A stretch of DNA of 64,000 nt from Alg239-R122 sp041746135 (GCA_041746135.1 JBGTHQ010000030.1:62001-126000), one strand, 5' to 3'; shown: positions 53,112-62,187, counted from the stretch's first letter. A program made the numbers and translations. The notes: generated from the letters alone by a model not told the origin.

Positions 53112-53717
53112 ATGGGCGGAATTAACTCTGGGCGGCGGCGCAGCGTCCATCGCGGAGCAGTCGAGCAGTTTCCCGTCATCGACCTGCGCGTGCTGAAGCG
53201 CGCTGGGCTTCTGAAGCCCGGTGAATGCACGTATAACACGTTATGCTGGCGAAATCAGGGACTAGAGACGCTTGAGGTACGAATTTTCGTTGATTTGAGC
53301 GATGCTGACGACGCGTCGATACGCATTGCCGGTGATGTGCCCGATCAGCGGGCGCAGATCGAGTGCGCGCCCTGCCCCTTCGGCGGCTATCGCTGCTGCT
53401 ACCTCTGCCCGATGACTGGCATCCGCTGCGAGCAGCTTTTCCTCGTCGACGGCATCTTCGCATCACGCAAGGCCCACAGGCTGACCTACGCCAGTTTAAG
53501 TGAAGATGAATTGAATCGTACTCGCCGCAAGGTGCGTAAACTACATAGGCAAGTTGAAGGTGATAGCCGCTACGCCCGCCCCCGCGGCCGGAATCGGTAC
53601 ACCAAGATGCAGCAGCTCAAGCTAACAAAACGCGATGCCCGCGAACTTTACTATCTACGTTTAAGCGCAATGGTCGATAATTTAGATTTGCCGACCTCGG
53701 GTCAAAAAAGTCGATAA
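53112..53717 (+). CDS. Unknown protein with Cys-rich zinc-binding-like centre
   Basis: The protein has 201 residues. It begins MGGINSGRRRSVHRGAVEQFPVIDLRVLKRAGLL and has CAPCPFGGYRCCYLCPMTGIRCEQLF in the middle, where CxxC...CxxC spacing suggests zinc binding. The C-terminus is basic (KVRKLHRQVEGDSRYARPRGRNRYTKMQQLK). I recall similar proteins as accessory genes in Sphingomonadales, but not a name. AGAGG lies upstream of the ATG. It is followed by a 199-nt gap before the retron-like locus. Confidence 0.6.
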   Translation: MGGINSGRRRSVHRGAVEQFPVIDLRVLKRAGLLKPGECTYNTLCWRNQGLETLEVRIFVDLSDADDASIRIAGDVPDQRAQIECAPCPFGGYRCCYLCPMTGIRCEQLFLVDGIFASRKAHRLTYASLSEDELNRTRRKVRKLHRQVEGDSRYARPRGRNRYTKMQQLKLTKRDARELYYLRLSAMVDNLDLPTSGQKSR

Positions 53718-53916
53718 TCCCCCCTTGCTTACGACCCGAACCTCAATGCCTAAAACCCCGTTCGTTTTGTGTCGGCGTAAGCGATTCTCTGTCATTCGCT
53801 GCTGACCGAATCCCAGCGCCAACCAGACTGCGCTCCTGCTGCCTTGGCCTTAGCTAATTCCCTGGAGCCGAATTGGATTTGATAAGTTACAGATTTTGCA
53901 TCAAGGTGAGACTCTG

Positions 53917-55191
53917 ATGCCGGACAACCTAAATAAAAATGCTTCTCGGAGCTTGATATACACAAAGCGAGGTCAAGAGTGGCTTGAGCAATTTGACCCT
54001 CTGGATCAAGATGCTGCGATCTCCTTGACCAACTCGCTTACGCTCATATCCCATAATGAGTTCCGCAGAAACCTTGAGAAACAGATTCATGATCTCGTCT
54101 CTAAATATGCTGGACCCGTAGCTCTGTTTGCAGTTCGCGAAATCGAGAACAAAGAGCCAAACGAGGGTTTCAATGCGGAAATTCCGCCCTTTTATTCGCA
54201 AACCAATGAGAGTGCCGACGGGAAATCCGTAAGTTCAGTATCGGCCTCTTCTGACCAGGGCAGCGAAGCGATCATTGCCCAGATCATTCGCCAGATATGC
54301 AAAGCTAATCCCGACAAGTTACTAAATCATCCGACATTGAAAGTGATGCGAGATACGCGTTGTGATGCTTGTCTTTTTGTAGACGATTTCATTGGTTCGG
54401 GTCGCCGTGTTCACACCTTCCTTGACAGCTTCTGGAACGAACCCTCGGTTGTGTCATGGCTATCATCCAAGCACATCACGTTTGAGGTGCTCGCTTACTC
54501 CGGCACAGAGACCGGGGTGAAACTCGTTGAGGGGCATAAGTCTCGACCCGAAGTGACGCTCCACCTTGATGCACCCACCATCTACACGCTGCCCATCGGG
54601 GCAGCTAGACGTGAGGCCATATGGGAACTCTGCAAGAAATACGGACGCGTTGCCTCGAAGAATGGCCGGTATATGTGGTTTGGCTTTCAAAGGACAATGG
54701 GGACGATGATCTTTGAGCACGGTTGTCCAAACAACTCACCTGCAATCCTGTGGGCGTGGAGCGAGCACTGGCGAGGACTCTTCCCTAAGAGGACCATTGA
54801 TGCGCAGGTTTCATCCGTATTCCCTTCCGAAATCGCTCGCGGAGACGCGGTTTCACTGCTCAGAGATATCGGACAAGACCGACTTGCGCGGTCAGGAGCC
54901 TTGCTCAGAAGAGGAGAAACTGGGCAGACGGTTTTGATCGTTCTGGCTATGATTGCTCAAGGACAGCGCAAAAGGTCCTCTATCAGCTATGCTACGGGCC
55001 TCAGCATAGCTGAGTGCGAACGCATCCTTGCCAAGTGTATAAAATGGAAATTTGTTTCACCGCAACGACGGATAACCCCCAGCGGCAAAATGGAGTTAAA
55101 CGCCGCTAGGAAGATCAGTTTTCTAGGGAAACCTGAACTTGACGTCGGATCACCATATTACTACCCAAAGCAGTTGAGAGGTGCCGCATAA
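53917..55191 (+). CDS. Retron-associated phosphoribosyltransferase-like / winged-helix protein
   Basis: The protein is 424 residues from the ATG at 53917 (GGTGAG 6 nt upstream). The central PRTase-like part has ACLFVDDFIGSGRRVHTFLDSFW (about 151-173), a PRPP-loop-type VDDFxGSG signature, after a serine-rich SSVSASSDQGSEAII. The C-terminus has GQTVLIVLAMIAQGQRKRSSISYATGLSIAECERILAKCIKWKFVSP, then RRITPSGKMEL, a clear winged helix-turn-helix. This domain pair matches what I recall as type III retron effectors. Its stop overlaps the proposed 5' end of the RNA, directly upstream of a reverse transcriptase. It likely acts as the toxin/effector kept in check by RT-DNA. Confidence 0.75.
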   Translation: MPDNLNKNASRSLIYTKRGQEWLEQFDPLDQDAAISLTNSLTLISHNEFRRNLEKQIHDLVSKYAGPVALFAVREIENKEPNEGFNAEIPPFYSQTNESADGKSVSSVSASSDQGSEAIIAQIIRQICKANPDKLLNHPTLKVMRDTRCDACLFVDDFIGSGRRVHTFLDSFWNEPSVVSWLSSKHITFEVLAYSGTETGVKLVEGHKSRPEVTLHLDAPTIYTLPIGAARREAIWELCKKYGRVASKNGRYMWFGFQRTMGTMIFEHGCPNNSPAILWAWSEHWRGLFPKRTIDAQVSSVFPSEIARGDAVSLLRDIGQDRLARSGALLRRGETGQTVLIVLAMIAQGQRKRSSISYATGLSIAECERILAKCIKWKFVSPQRRITPSGKMELNAARKISFLGKPELDVGSPYYYPKQLRGAA

Positions 55192-55400
55192 TCTTAGTGT
55201 CAACAAACAGAGTAGATTTGGCCTTGGTTGCTCGATTGACTTTGTTGCGACCGTTTTCGGATGGTCGTTGGGGTAAGGATTTCCTGATCCTCATGGAAAA
55301 ACCTACGCAGAGCTGGAGACGAAGCACTCTGTTCCATCCAGCGCTGTCTCGGGTCACAGAGCGCTTCGCCGCCTGCGGCGACGCATCGGAGTAAGTTATG
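55187..55400 (+). ncRNA. Candidate retron msr-msd RNA
   Basis: The 206-nt gap between the effector and RT genes is folded. CATAATCTTA (55187-55196) can pair with TAAGTTATG (55392-55400) as a 9-bp a1/a2-like stem with one bulge; it covers the effector stop and the RT ATG. A TTAGTG follows a1, where the branching G would be expected. Inside are hairpins CGACC...GGTCG, AGGAT...ATCCT, GCTGGA...TCCAGC and CGCCG-CCTG-CGGCG. No msDNA has been shown. Confidence 0.5.
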
Positions 55401-56549
55401 TGGTCCTCTCACACCTACCTTGAGAAAGGGCGCAACAAGAAGCTTGAAGAGCAGCTTCTTAGAGATGCCATTGACCAGACCGAGAAGGTAATAAGTTCTG
55501 GTTCAGAGCTTCCCTCTATTCTCTCACTCAACCACCTCTCTAAGCGGACTGGTGTCGGATATGAGTTCCTTCGCAGTTTCGCAAGCCGAAGTCCGCTGCC
55601 CGGAGTTGAAGATTTCAAACCCTATCATAAGTTCTCAATCAGGAAACGCTCTGGCGGACGTCGCTTCATACACGTGCCACATCCAAAGCTTATGTATGTG
55701 CAGCGATGGATCAATCTACACATTCTCAAGAAAGTGCCTGCACATCCTGCCAGTCAAGCGTTCAATGACGACTGCTCAATCAACAGATGTGCTGCGAAAC
55801 ATTGCGGCAGCGCTTGGCTAATAAAGGTCGATGTTGCCGACTTTTTCGATTCTGTATCTGAAATCCAAGTCTATCGGATATTCAAGGAACTTAGATACCA
55901 GCCTCTGGTAGCCTTCGAATTAGCAAGATTATGTACCGTAGCTACTTTTTGGCTAAGTCCAAGAACGCACTTTGCCCATTGGCATTTAAATTCTGTAGGC
56001 AGTAAAATTGAGCAATATTCTGAGCGCCTGCTGGGATATCTCCCTCAAGGTGCGCCTACTAGTCCGCTGCTTTCAAATCTCGTTATGAGAGAGCCTGACG
56101 CTCAGCTGAGCAGCTTGGCGAAGGAGAATGGGCTTGTATTCACTCGTTACAGCGACGATCTTTGCTTTTCTTCGAAGGATAAAGGGTTCGGGAGAGAGCG
56201 TTCTGGTAAGGTAGTTTATGAAGCCTACAAGATTCTCTCGAAGGCGGGTTATCGGCCTCAACTTAGAAAGACGACAATTGTACCGCCGGGCGGCAAGAAG
56301 GTCGTTCTAGGCTTGAACGTCGATCAGGCGATGCCTAGGCTGCAGAAGTCCTTCAAGGACCGAATTCGTCAGCATCTCTATTATCTGGAGAAACTCGGCC
56401 CAATCGAGCATGCAAGTGCCCGAAAATTTGATTCAGTTTGGGGCCTCAAGTCACACATCAAAGGGTTGATCGACTTCGCTAAGATCATTGAACCTTCTTA
56501 CTCGGAAACGTGTTTGAACCGCTTTGAGGCCATCGACTGGCCTGTGTAG
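55398..56549 (+). CDS. Retron-type reverse transcriptase
   Basis: This is a 383-residue RT with the fingers/palm motifs in order: KRSGGRRFIHVPHPKL (motif 1/2), CAAKHCG at about 131-137 (a variant of the retron NAxxH), VDVADFFDSV (144-153, first catalytic Asp), LPQGAPTSPLLSN (215-227), TRYSDDLCFSS (YSDD at 251-254) and KKVVLGLNVD (the retron VTG is VLG here). There is no maturase, HNH or protease domain, so not a group II intron. It would copy the upstream msd RNA. A terminator-like hairpin follows directly. Confidence 0.87.
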   Translation: MWSSHTYLEKGRNKKLEEQLLRDAIDQTEKVISSGSELPSILSLNHLSKRTGVGYEFLRSFASRSPLPGVEDFKPYHKFSIRKRSGGRRFIHVPHPKLMYVQRWINLHILKKVPAHPASQAFNDDCSINRCAAKHCGSAWLIKVDVADFFDSVSEIQVYRIFKELRYQPLVAFELARLCTVATFWLSPRTHFAHWHLNSVGSKIEQYSERLLGYLPQGAPTSPLLSNLVMREPDAQLSSLAKENGLVFTRYSDDLCFSSKDKGFGRERSGKVVYEAYKILSKAGYRPQLRKTTIVPPGGKKVVLGLNVDQAMPRLQKSFKDRIRQHLYYLEKLGPIEHASARKFDSVWGLKSHIKGLIDFAKIIEPSYSETCLNRFEAIDWPV

Positions 56550-56582
56550 GAGGAATCTTGAGATACCCTTTTCTCAACCTCC
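56549..56582 (+). terminator. Two-part hairpin after the reverse transcriptase gene
   Basis: GGAGG (56549-56553) pairs with CCTCC (56578-56582) and TTGAGA (56558-56563) with TCTCAA (56572-56577), with a 4-nt bulge on the left side. It starts at the last base of the RT stop codon. There is no U tract after it, so it may be a processing or decoy structure rather than a strict terminator. Confidence 0.55.
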
Positions 56583-56762
56583 CTAAATGGTCGGCGTTTC
56601 GCCCCCTTACTGTCGCCTAGTCAGCAAATTGGTCTCACTGGGAGCAGACGGCCGCAAGTAAATCATGTGTGCAGTCGATCTGGTCCCCAGTGGTGACCCA
56701 ACGGCCCGAACAAGCTACCCAAAGACACGCAATCTTGCGGTCTATTCGCCCTAGATAGCCTC

Positions 56763-56930
56763 ATTCAATATCAGTGGGTCTCCGAGCAGCGTGGCGGCGC
56801 GTCGGCTGCTCTGCGACGACTGGTCGAGGAGGCCCGCCGCCAAGGGCGGACAGATCATGAGCGTCGCGATGGGGTCTACCGCTTCATGCAGGCCGCGTGC
56901 GGGGATGCTCCCAGCCCCCGTCTTGAATAA
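56763..56930 (+). pseudogene. DUF2239 gene remnant
   Basis: An open stretch of about 55 codons reads YQWVSEQRGGASAALRRLVEEARR then YRFMQAACGD, which is the C-terminal core of DUF2239 (W-x-GGASxALRRLV, then YRFM). It has no start codon and its N-terminal two thirds are absent or scrambled in 56583-56762. The stop comes at 56928. It overlaps the cut end of the terminase frame, so a deletion or recombination joined them. Confidence 0.6.
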
Positions 56931-57603
56931 TCAAACCCGGTAAGTCAAAAGCGTGCAGACGCTGCATTACGCAAATCAGGGCGCCATTCTCTTTGTCGTC
57001 AAGGCGAGAAGACAAGGTTGTACGATACCAGTCATTAACTTTATTGCGGACAGTGTCAGACATTGCCTCATCTGGCTTGATCGGGTCATCGATAATAATG
57101 ATGCTACCACCGCGACCAGTTAATGTACCTGTGATCGAAGTTGCCAACCGTTCGCCGCCAGCGGTCGTTTCAAAATCATGTGAGGCAGTCCGTTTGGCCG
57201 AGATTATTGTCTTGGGAAATATGCGGAGATACCAACTTGATTGCATGAGGCTCAAACACATCCGCGCCAGCTTTCCGGCCAACTCGCTGGAATAGCTCAC
57301 GCAGATAAATTTCAGACTTGGATCTTGACCCAGCATCCAGGCAATCCATGCCACCGAAATAGCAAATGATTTAAGATTTCTCGGCGGTAGATTGACTAGA
57401 AGGCGCAAAAGCTCGCCCTTCTGCACACGGTTTAATTGATATGCGATTGCGTCTAGATGCCAATTCCAAGAAATGTTCGCGCCGCCATGAACCTCCGGGA
57501 ATGCACGCTCGAGGAAAACCGTAAAGTCATGGCGGCACAGTTCGTCCATATAACGTTGCGGATTATCCAGCTTTGCCAGAAATTCTTCAGTTGGCATTGC
57601 CAT
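56884..57603 (-). pseudogene. Truncated phage terminase large subunit
   Basis: About 239 residues remain of a protein that is usually 450-500 long. FLERAFPEVHGGANISWNWHLDAIAYQL and VNLPPRNLKSFAISVAWIAWMLGQDP (Walker A-like), and SIIIIDDPIKPDEAMS (Walker B), are terminase ATPase motifs. It ends GLIIQDGGWEHPRTRPA at the joint with the DUF2239 scrap, so the nuclease domain is gone. It starts inside the DUF5681 gene end (an ATG at 57603, another at 57597). It would not package DNA. Confidence 0.82.
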
Positions 57604-58117
57604 TCTCAGGCTCCTCGTCATCTGCTGCGACGCTTGCATCACCATTGTTGTTCATGTTGCCGTTCCCACCACACTCCGTTTGAGGAGCGTTTGAGTCTGC
57701 GACTTCGCCGATATCTGGAGACGTCGCGTGATCATGTCCGCTTAGATAACGCTCAAGAATGGCTTTATCGTTTTTGGACAATTCATTTTTGGCAGTGCGC
57801 TCGTCTTCAACTCCGAAAACGCGAATGATTAGTTCGAGTACAGAATTCTGTGCGCGCACGTCCCCTTTTGCCGCTTTCTGAACCAAGGATTTGACCATCA
57901 GTCGCTGTTTGGAAATTTTAACGGGTTTCGCATTTTCGGTAATCGTCACGCGTTCGGCCATTTCTTCGCGTAGATCTGCTTTAAGACCCTTAGCGTTTTT
58001 CGGGCGGCCCTTCCCGTTGCCCGACTGGCCGGGCTTAAATTGAGTCAATTTTGGAGGTTTTTTATAGCCCACTTCATATTGGGGTCTATCCCCCGTACGA
58101 TCGTCAAAATTACTCAT
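57587..58117 (-). CDS. DUF5681 protein of a phage packaging module
   Basis: The protein has 176 residues. YEVGYKKPPKLTQFKPGQSGNGKGRPKNAKGLK is the DUF5681 signature (FKPGQSGNxxGRP), followed by a helical region (KQRLMVKSLVQKAAKGDVRAQNSVLELI). The C-terminus is Asn/Asp-rich. Such proteins lie directly upstream of terminases in alphaproteobacterial prophages and may be small terminase subunits. Here it overlaps the terminase frame and, by ATGA, the methyltransferase remnant. Confidence 0.8.
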   Translation of the reverse strand: MSNFDDRTGDRPQYEVGYKKPPKLTQFKPGQSGNGKGRPKNAKGLKADLREEMAERVTITENAKPVKISKQRLMVKSLVQKAAKGDVRAQNSVLELIIRVFGVEDERTAKNELSKNDKAILERYLSGHDHATSPDIGEVADSNAPQTECGGNGNMNNNGDASVAADDEEPENGNAN

Positions 58118-59470
58118 TGGTCCGCCTCCCCTTCGTTTTGGCGATCTGCCGTAACTTCAGCAAACGTCCGTCCATCTTCGTGTATGGCTTCGAGACCCGT
58201 GGCATCGGCCATTCGGCGAATTATCGTATCGGCGTAGATTAGATCGATTTCGATACCGTATCCGCGCCGCCCAACAAGGTGTGCGGAATGTAGTGAAGTG
58301 CCAGACCCCAGAAATGGGTCGACGACAATATCGCCAGGATTTGAGCAATCCAGCATGGCATCCGCTACAAGAAGAACCGGCTTACATGTTGGGTGCGAGG
58401 CCAAATCTCGGTCACGGCCCGCATGAGGAACATTTGCCCCTTGATAATCCCAAATATTTGTGCGATATCTTCTGGTGTCACCAAGGCCGAAGTTATTAAT
58501 GTGCTTTGCCTTGCCGGATTTGAGTACGAAGATGAGTTCGTGTTTGGAACGATAGAACGCTCCCATGCCGCCATTTGACTTATTCCATACGATTAGCTGT
58601 TTGCGCTGGGTGTAGACACCCTCTGCGGCATCCAGCATCTCCCGCATCTGGCTGTGATCCATACATTGATAGTGAATGGATCCATAGTAGTATAGCGGAC
58701 ACATAATCGGAAAGTATCCCGCAAAAACTGGATAAATTCCGGAGATGTCATCCCCCCGCTAGCGTGCACAAAATTGCGGTGTTTATTTTTACCAAGCCCG
58801 GACACATGTCCATCAATTGGAACGTTATATGGGGGGGGTCTGCGAAGCACATTGCCGCCAATGTTCCGCTTGCAAAAAGTAAGTCCCAAATCCGAGGGTC
58901 ACGTGCATCTCCTACAATAAACCGGTGGGGCCCAATATTCCAAATATCCCCTAGCCGGCTTATCGCTATCTCATCGAAAGCCGGCAATTTTACTTCAGGT
59001 TCTTGATCTGGAATTTGTACATTCTGGTCGCCCAGATTAAATTCAAAATCGGACAACTCGAATCCCGTAACCTCGAATTTATAATCGGATTCGAGTAAGA
59101 ACGAGAGTTCTTCGTTCCGTCTTTTTTTGTCCCAGTCTGACAATTCAGCAATGCGGTTATCAGCTAGCATATAGGCACGTTTGTCAGCCTCGCTCATATG
59201 CGAGAAACAAACGACTGGAACTTGCTCAAGTCCCAACGCCATTGCTGCGGCCAAGCGGCCATGACCTGCGAGCAAAACGTAATTTTCATCTACTATTATT
59301 GGAACTATAAATCCGAACTTACTGATACTTGCCCTGATCTTGGCAAGCTGTTTAGGGCTATGCGTTCGGGCATTGTGCGGATTAATTTTAACCCGCGCGG
59401 TATCGACCAACTCGATATTCGTATGAATGAAGCTTGCAATGTAAGCTTCGTCTGAAGTTTTTGGTGACAA
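58114..59470 (-). pseudogene. ParB-domain DNA methyltransferase with two frameshifts
   Basis: Three overlapping frames together make one ParB/DNA-methylase of about 450 residues. The first (59470 on) has the ParB-like VLLAGHGRLAAAMALGLEQVPVV and ends at FADPPH. The second frame has PPPYNVPIDGHVSGLGKNKH (catalytic DPPY region). The third has IHYQCMDHSQMREMLDAAEGVY and VVDPFLGSGTS. The first break is at eight consecutive G's (58831-58838, plus strand) and the second around 58690-58710. It probably made an N6-adenine methylase in a prophage. It is either decayed or partly phase-variable. Confidence 0.8.
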
Positions 59471-59559
59471 TTTGTTTTACTCCGTATTAAATAATCGGAG
59501 CAATCCATATATACCGGTAGTTCCGGTCATTCATTCACGAAAACGTCAACAATTAGCTC

Positions 59560-59859
59560 TCAGCGCTGACCCGCAACGATGTTGTACATTCGGTTTAAGG
59601 AAGGTGGAGAAAACCCGAAATGAACTCTCATAACATCATGCGTAATGGCGAGTGCGCGGTAGCCCTTTGGCAGTTCCAAATGGGCTTTATCGACTTTGAT
59701 TGAGCCTAGCACTTCATGCTTAAGCGCGCCGCCGTCGACTATGAGCGCTTTGATGTCGCGATAGAGTCCGCGTACAAACATATCGCGGTCGGCCTTTTCG
59801 CTTTTTCGGTAATTTTTTAGTTCTTCTGCCGAAATGGCAACGCGATTGCCAGAATGCAA
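59560..59859 (-). CDS. Unknown small protein of the prophage remnant
   Basis: The protein has 99 residues. MHSGNRVAISAEELKNYRKSEKADRDMFVRGLYRDIKALIVD is helical; the rest has two short beta-like stretches (AHLELPKGYRALAITHDVMRVHFG). No known motif. It lies 18 nt after the next small gene on the same strand, so they may be one operon, or pieces of one broken gene. Confidence 0.45.
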   Translation of the reverse strand: MHSGNRVAISAEELKNYRKSEKADRDMFVRGLYRDIKALIVDGGALKHEVLGSIKVDKAHLELPKGYRALAITHDVMRVHFGFSPPSLNRMYNIVAGQR

Positions 59860-59877
59860 GCCGCTTGGCCAGCATGT

Positions 59878-60150
59878 TTAAAAAGAGCTGGGAACATCAT
59901 TTCTTTCCAGCAACTTCAGCTTATCGGCGACTATACGTCGCTGAGCGCGGCCACCTACAGGTGCTCCGCGTTTTCTGGGCTTCGAACTGAGCTCTTTTCG
60001 AATTATGCGCATATCATTCTTGCTCAGGAGGGGCGGATTGAACTGCCCCGCAAGCGCGGCCACCTGATAGTCGCTCAATTGTTCGCCATTATCATAGCGA
60101 TCGATATCCCGGACAATGCCCCATTTTCTAATATGACTAAAATCGTCCAT
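59878..60150 (-). CDS. Unknown small protein of the prophage remnant
   Basis: The protein has 90 residues. It begins MDDFSHIRKWGIVRDIDRYDNGEQLSDYQVAALAGQFNPPLLS, and has a basic RKRGAPVGGRAQRR stretch that could bind nucleic acid. No recognised domain. It is the first gene of the minus-strand prophage group. The region from 60151 to 60405 upstream is AT-rich and has no gene that I can support; it probably marks the end of the accessory region. Confidence 0.45.
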   Translation of the reverse strand: MDDFSHIRKWGIVRDIDRYDNGEQLSDYQVAALAGQFNPPLLSKNDMRIIRKELSSKPRKRGAPVGGRAQRRIVADKLKLLERNDVPSSF

Positions 60151-60405
60151 TTACGTATATTATCAGTACAGGTGTGTGAACGAAATGCCTAGAATAGCTT
60201 TTTAACAACTTTATAAACTTAACATAAAATCAGTTATTACAGGCGTTTATCCGAAATCAATTAGACTCTAAGTCAAATATAGGTTTAAGTCTCGAAAAAG
60301 ATTGCGGAGCTTAGAATTTGACTGGCACATACAAACTACGAATATCTTCGATTTACATTAAGCTGTAACTTGTATAATAATACTCTCTCACATTGGGAGA
60401 GCATA

Positions 60406-61635
60406 GTGGTTTATATTATAGGCGGCACACAAACGGATTTTTCTCAAAATTGGGAAAGGCAGGGCATGAACTTGGCTGACGCTTTTTCCGATACGCTGTC
60501 GCGCGGCTTGGATGAGACGGGACTGGAGCCCAAGGATATTGAAACAGGTCACGTTGGCAATTTTGTGGCTGAACTTTTTGCGGGACAGGGACTGCTGGGC
60601 GGTTTTTTCGGATTGGTGCATCCTGATTTCGATGGCTTGCCGACTGCGCGTCACGAAGCGGCCTGCGCTTCAGGCAGCGTCGCCATATTGTCTGCCATGG
60701 CGGAAATTGAGGCGGGGCGGTACGATCTTGCATGTGTTCTGGGCATAGAGCAGATGCGCAATGTGCCCGGCCGCGTGGCCGCAGATCACCTTGGCGCTGC
60801 GGCATGGCGCGGGCAGGAATATCAGGACGCCGAATTTGTGTGGCCGCGATCCTTTTCCGATCTGGCAGACGAATACGAAACCCGGCATGGTTTGAAATAT
60901 GAGCATTTGATGCGCATTGCGGAGATTAATTTCAGCAATGCCAAGCATAACCCCGACGCCCAGACTCGCAACTGGACATTTACGAAAGACAGTTTCACAG
61001 CCAATGATGAAGCCAATCCCGTTGTAGAGGGGCGCACGCGTAAAATGGATTGCGGCCAAGTGACTGATGGTGCGGCAGTCGTCTTTCTGGCATCGAAAAA
61101 AGCGGCCAAACAATATGCGGACAAACATGGTATTTCGCTTGAAGATTTGCCGCAGATCACAGGATGGGGTCACCGCTCTGCACCGATATCCTATAAACAG
61201 AAAATCCGGAGCAGCGAAGGGCAGCCTTATGTGTTTCCGCAAGCGCGGCGAGCCATTGAAGATGCGCGTCAACGCGCCGGTATAACTGGAATTGATGATA
61301 TTGATGCCGTGGAAACACATGATTGTTTCACGGCGACCGAATATATGGCCATCGACCATCTGGGCATCACGGAGCCAGGTGAATCGTGGAAGGCAATAGA
61401 GGATGGCAGTATCGAAATGGGCGGACGTATCCCTGTCAATCCGTCAGGCGGCCTGATCGGCCTAGGTCACCCTGTTGGTGCAACAGGGGTGCGTATGGTG
61501 CTGGATGGCGCACGGCAAGTGACGGGCAAGGCCGGTGATATGCAGGTCGAGGGCGCGAAGCGGGTTCAAACATTAAATATCGGCGGGTCCACGACGACGA
61601 CCGTCAGCTTTATCGTTGAGCGCGCAGCGGCATGA
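60406..61635 (+). CDS. SCP2-type thiolase / acetyl-CoA acetyltransferase-like
   Basis: The protein is 409 residues from a GTG at 60406, preceded by GGGAG 6-7 nt upstream; a longer ATG frame from 60370 gives an odd N-terminus. VYIIGGTQTDFSQNWERQGM is the SCP2-thiolase opening. The reactive Cys is in HEAACASGSVAILSA, followed by DAVETHDCFTATEYM and NPSGGLIGLGHPVGATGVRMV with the catalytic His. It cleaves or makes 3-ketoacyl-CoA. It overlaps the next gene by 4 nt and opens an operon with an LEH-like protein and an acyl-CoA ligase. Confidence 0.88.
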   Translation: MVYIIGGTQTDFSQNWERQGMNLADAFSDTLSRGLDETGLEPKDIETGHVGNFVAELFAGQGLLGGFFGLVHPDFDGLPTARHEAACASGSVAILSAMAEIEAGRYDLACVLGIEQMRNVPGRVAADHLGAAAWRGQEYQDAEFVWPRSFSDLADEYETRHGLKYEHLMRIAEINFSNAKHNPDAQTRNWTFTKDSFTANDEANPVVEGRTRKMDCGQVTDGAAVVFLASKKAAKQYADKHGISLEDLPQITGWGHRSAPISYKQKIRSSEGQPYVFPQARRAIEDARQRAGITGIDDIDAVETHDCFTATEYMAIDHLGITEPGESWKAIEDGSIEMGGRIPVNPSGGLIGLGHPVGATGVRMVLDGARQVTGKAGDMQVEGAKRVQTLNIGGSTTTTVSFIVERAAA

Positions 61636-62174
61636 TCGGCAGGCGCGAAATAATCATCCTGCCAATTGCGGCAGCGGTGGTGTCATGTGTTTCCAGAAAT
61701 AAAGCGAGTGCCGATCAGAATGAAATGGAAGAGGAGAATAAGCAAATGGCAAGCCGGTTTGAGCAGTTCAATGCAGTTATAGAAGCATGGAAACGCAAGG
61801 ATATCGACGCCGTTATTAATGCTATGGCTGATAATATTGTCTGGCATTACGCAGCCGCCATTGCACCGCCGGCAAGAGGTAAAAGTGAAGCGCGGGCTTT
61901 TATCGAAAAATTTGGGGCAGGCATTGGTGAAGTAAAATGGCGCATTTTTCATCATGCAGAAACCGCCGATCGGCTTTTTGTCGAAGGCGTCGATGAATAT
62001 GTGACGAAAGATGGTGTTGATGTCGCTGCACCTTATGCAGGCATAATCGAATTTACGGGTGACAAGATCAGCGGCTGGCGCGACTATGTTGACCGGGGCA
62101 CGATTGATGCCATGAAAGCGGGCGGCGGTTATCCCGACCATGTGAAAGAATTGATCGCGCGTCCGGCCGCGTGA
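61632..62174 (+). CDS. NTF2/limonene-epoxide-hydrolase-like protein
   Basis: The protein has 180 residues from the ATG that overlaps the thiolase stop. The first 30 (MIGRREIIILPIAAAVVSC) look like a lipoprotein signal. A second good start is the ATG at 61746 with AGGAG upstream, which gives a 142-residue protein of the usual NTF2 length; both are possible. The NTF2-like fold shows in FNAVIEAWKRKDIDAVINAMADNIVWHY, and YAGIIEFTGDKISGWRDYVD is the LEH-like C-terminal strand with Arg-Asp. It might hydrate or isomerise a ring intermediate; this is inferred. Confidence 0.7.
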   Translation: MIGRREIIILPIAAAVVSCVSRNKASADQNEMEEENKQMASRFEQFNAVIEAWKRKDIDAVINAMADNIVWHYAAAIAPPARGKSEARAFIEKFGAGIGEVKWRIFHHAETADRLFVEGVDEYVTKDGVDVAAPYAGIIEFTGDKISGWRDYVDRGTIDAMKAGGGYPDHVKELIARPAA

Positions 62175-62187
62175 GGCACATTCAAAT

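Noticed and set aside
55398..56549. Group II intron or diversity-generating retroelement RT
   Set aside because: No maturase or HNH domain, no intron domains V/VI nearby and no template/variable repeat pair; the effector and structured gap fit a retron better.
59560..60150. Treating the two small prophage genes as toxin and antitoxin
   Set aside because: Both are small and adjacent, but neither shows a recognised toxin or antitoxin fold signature.
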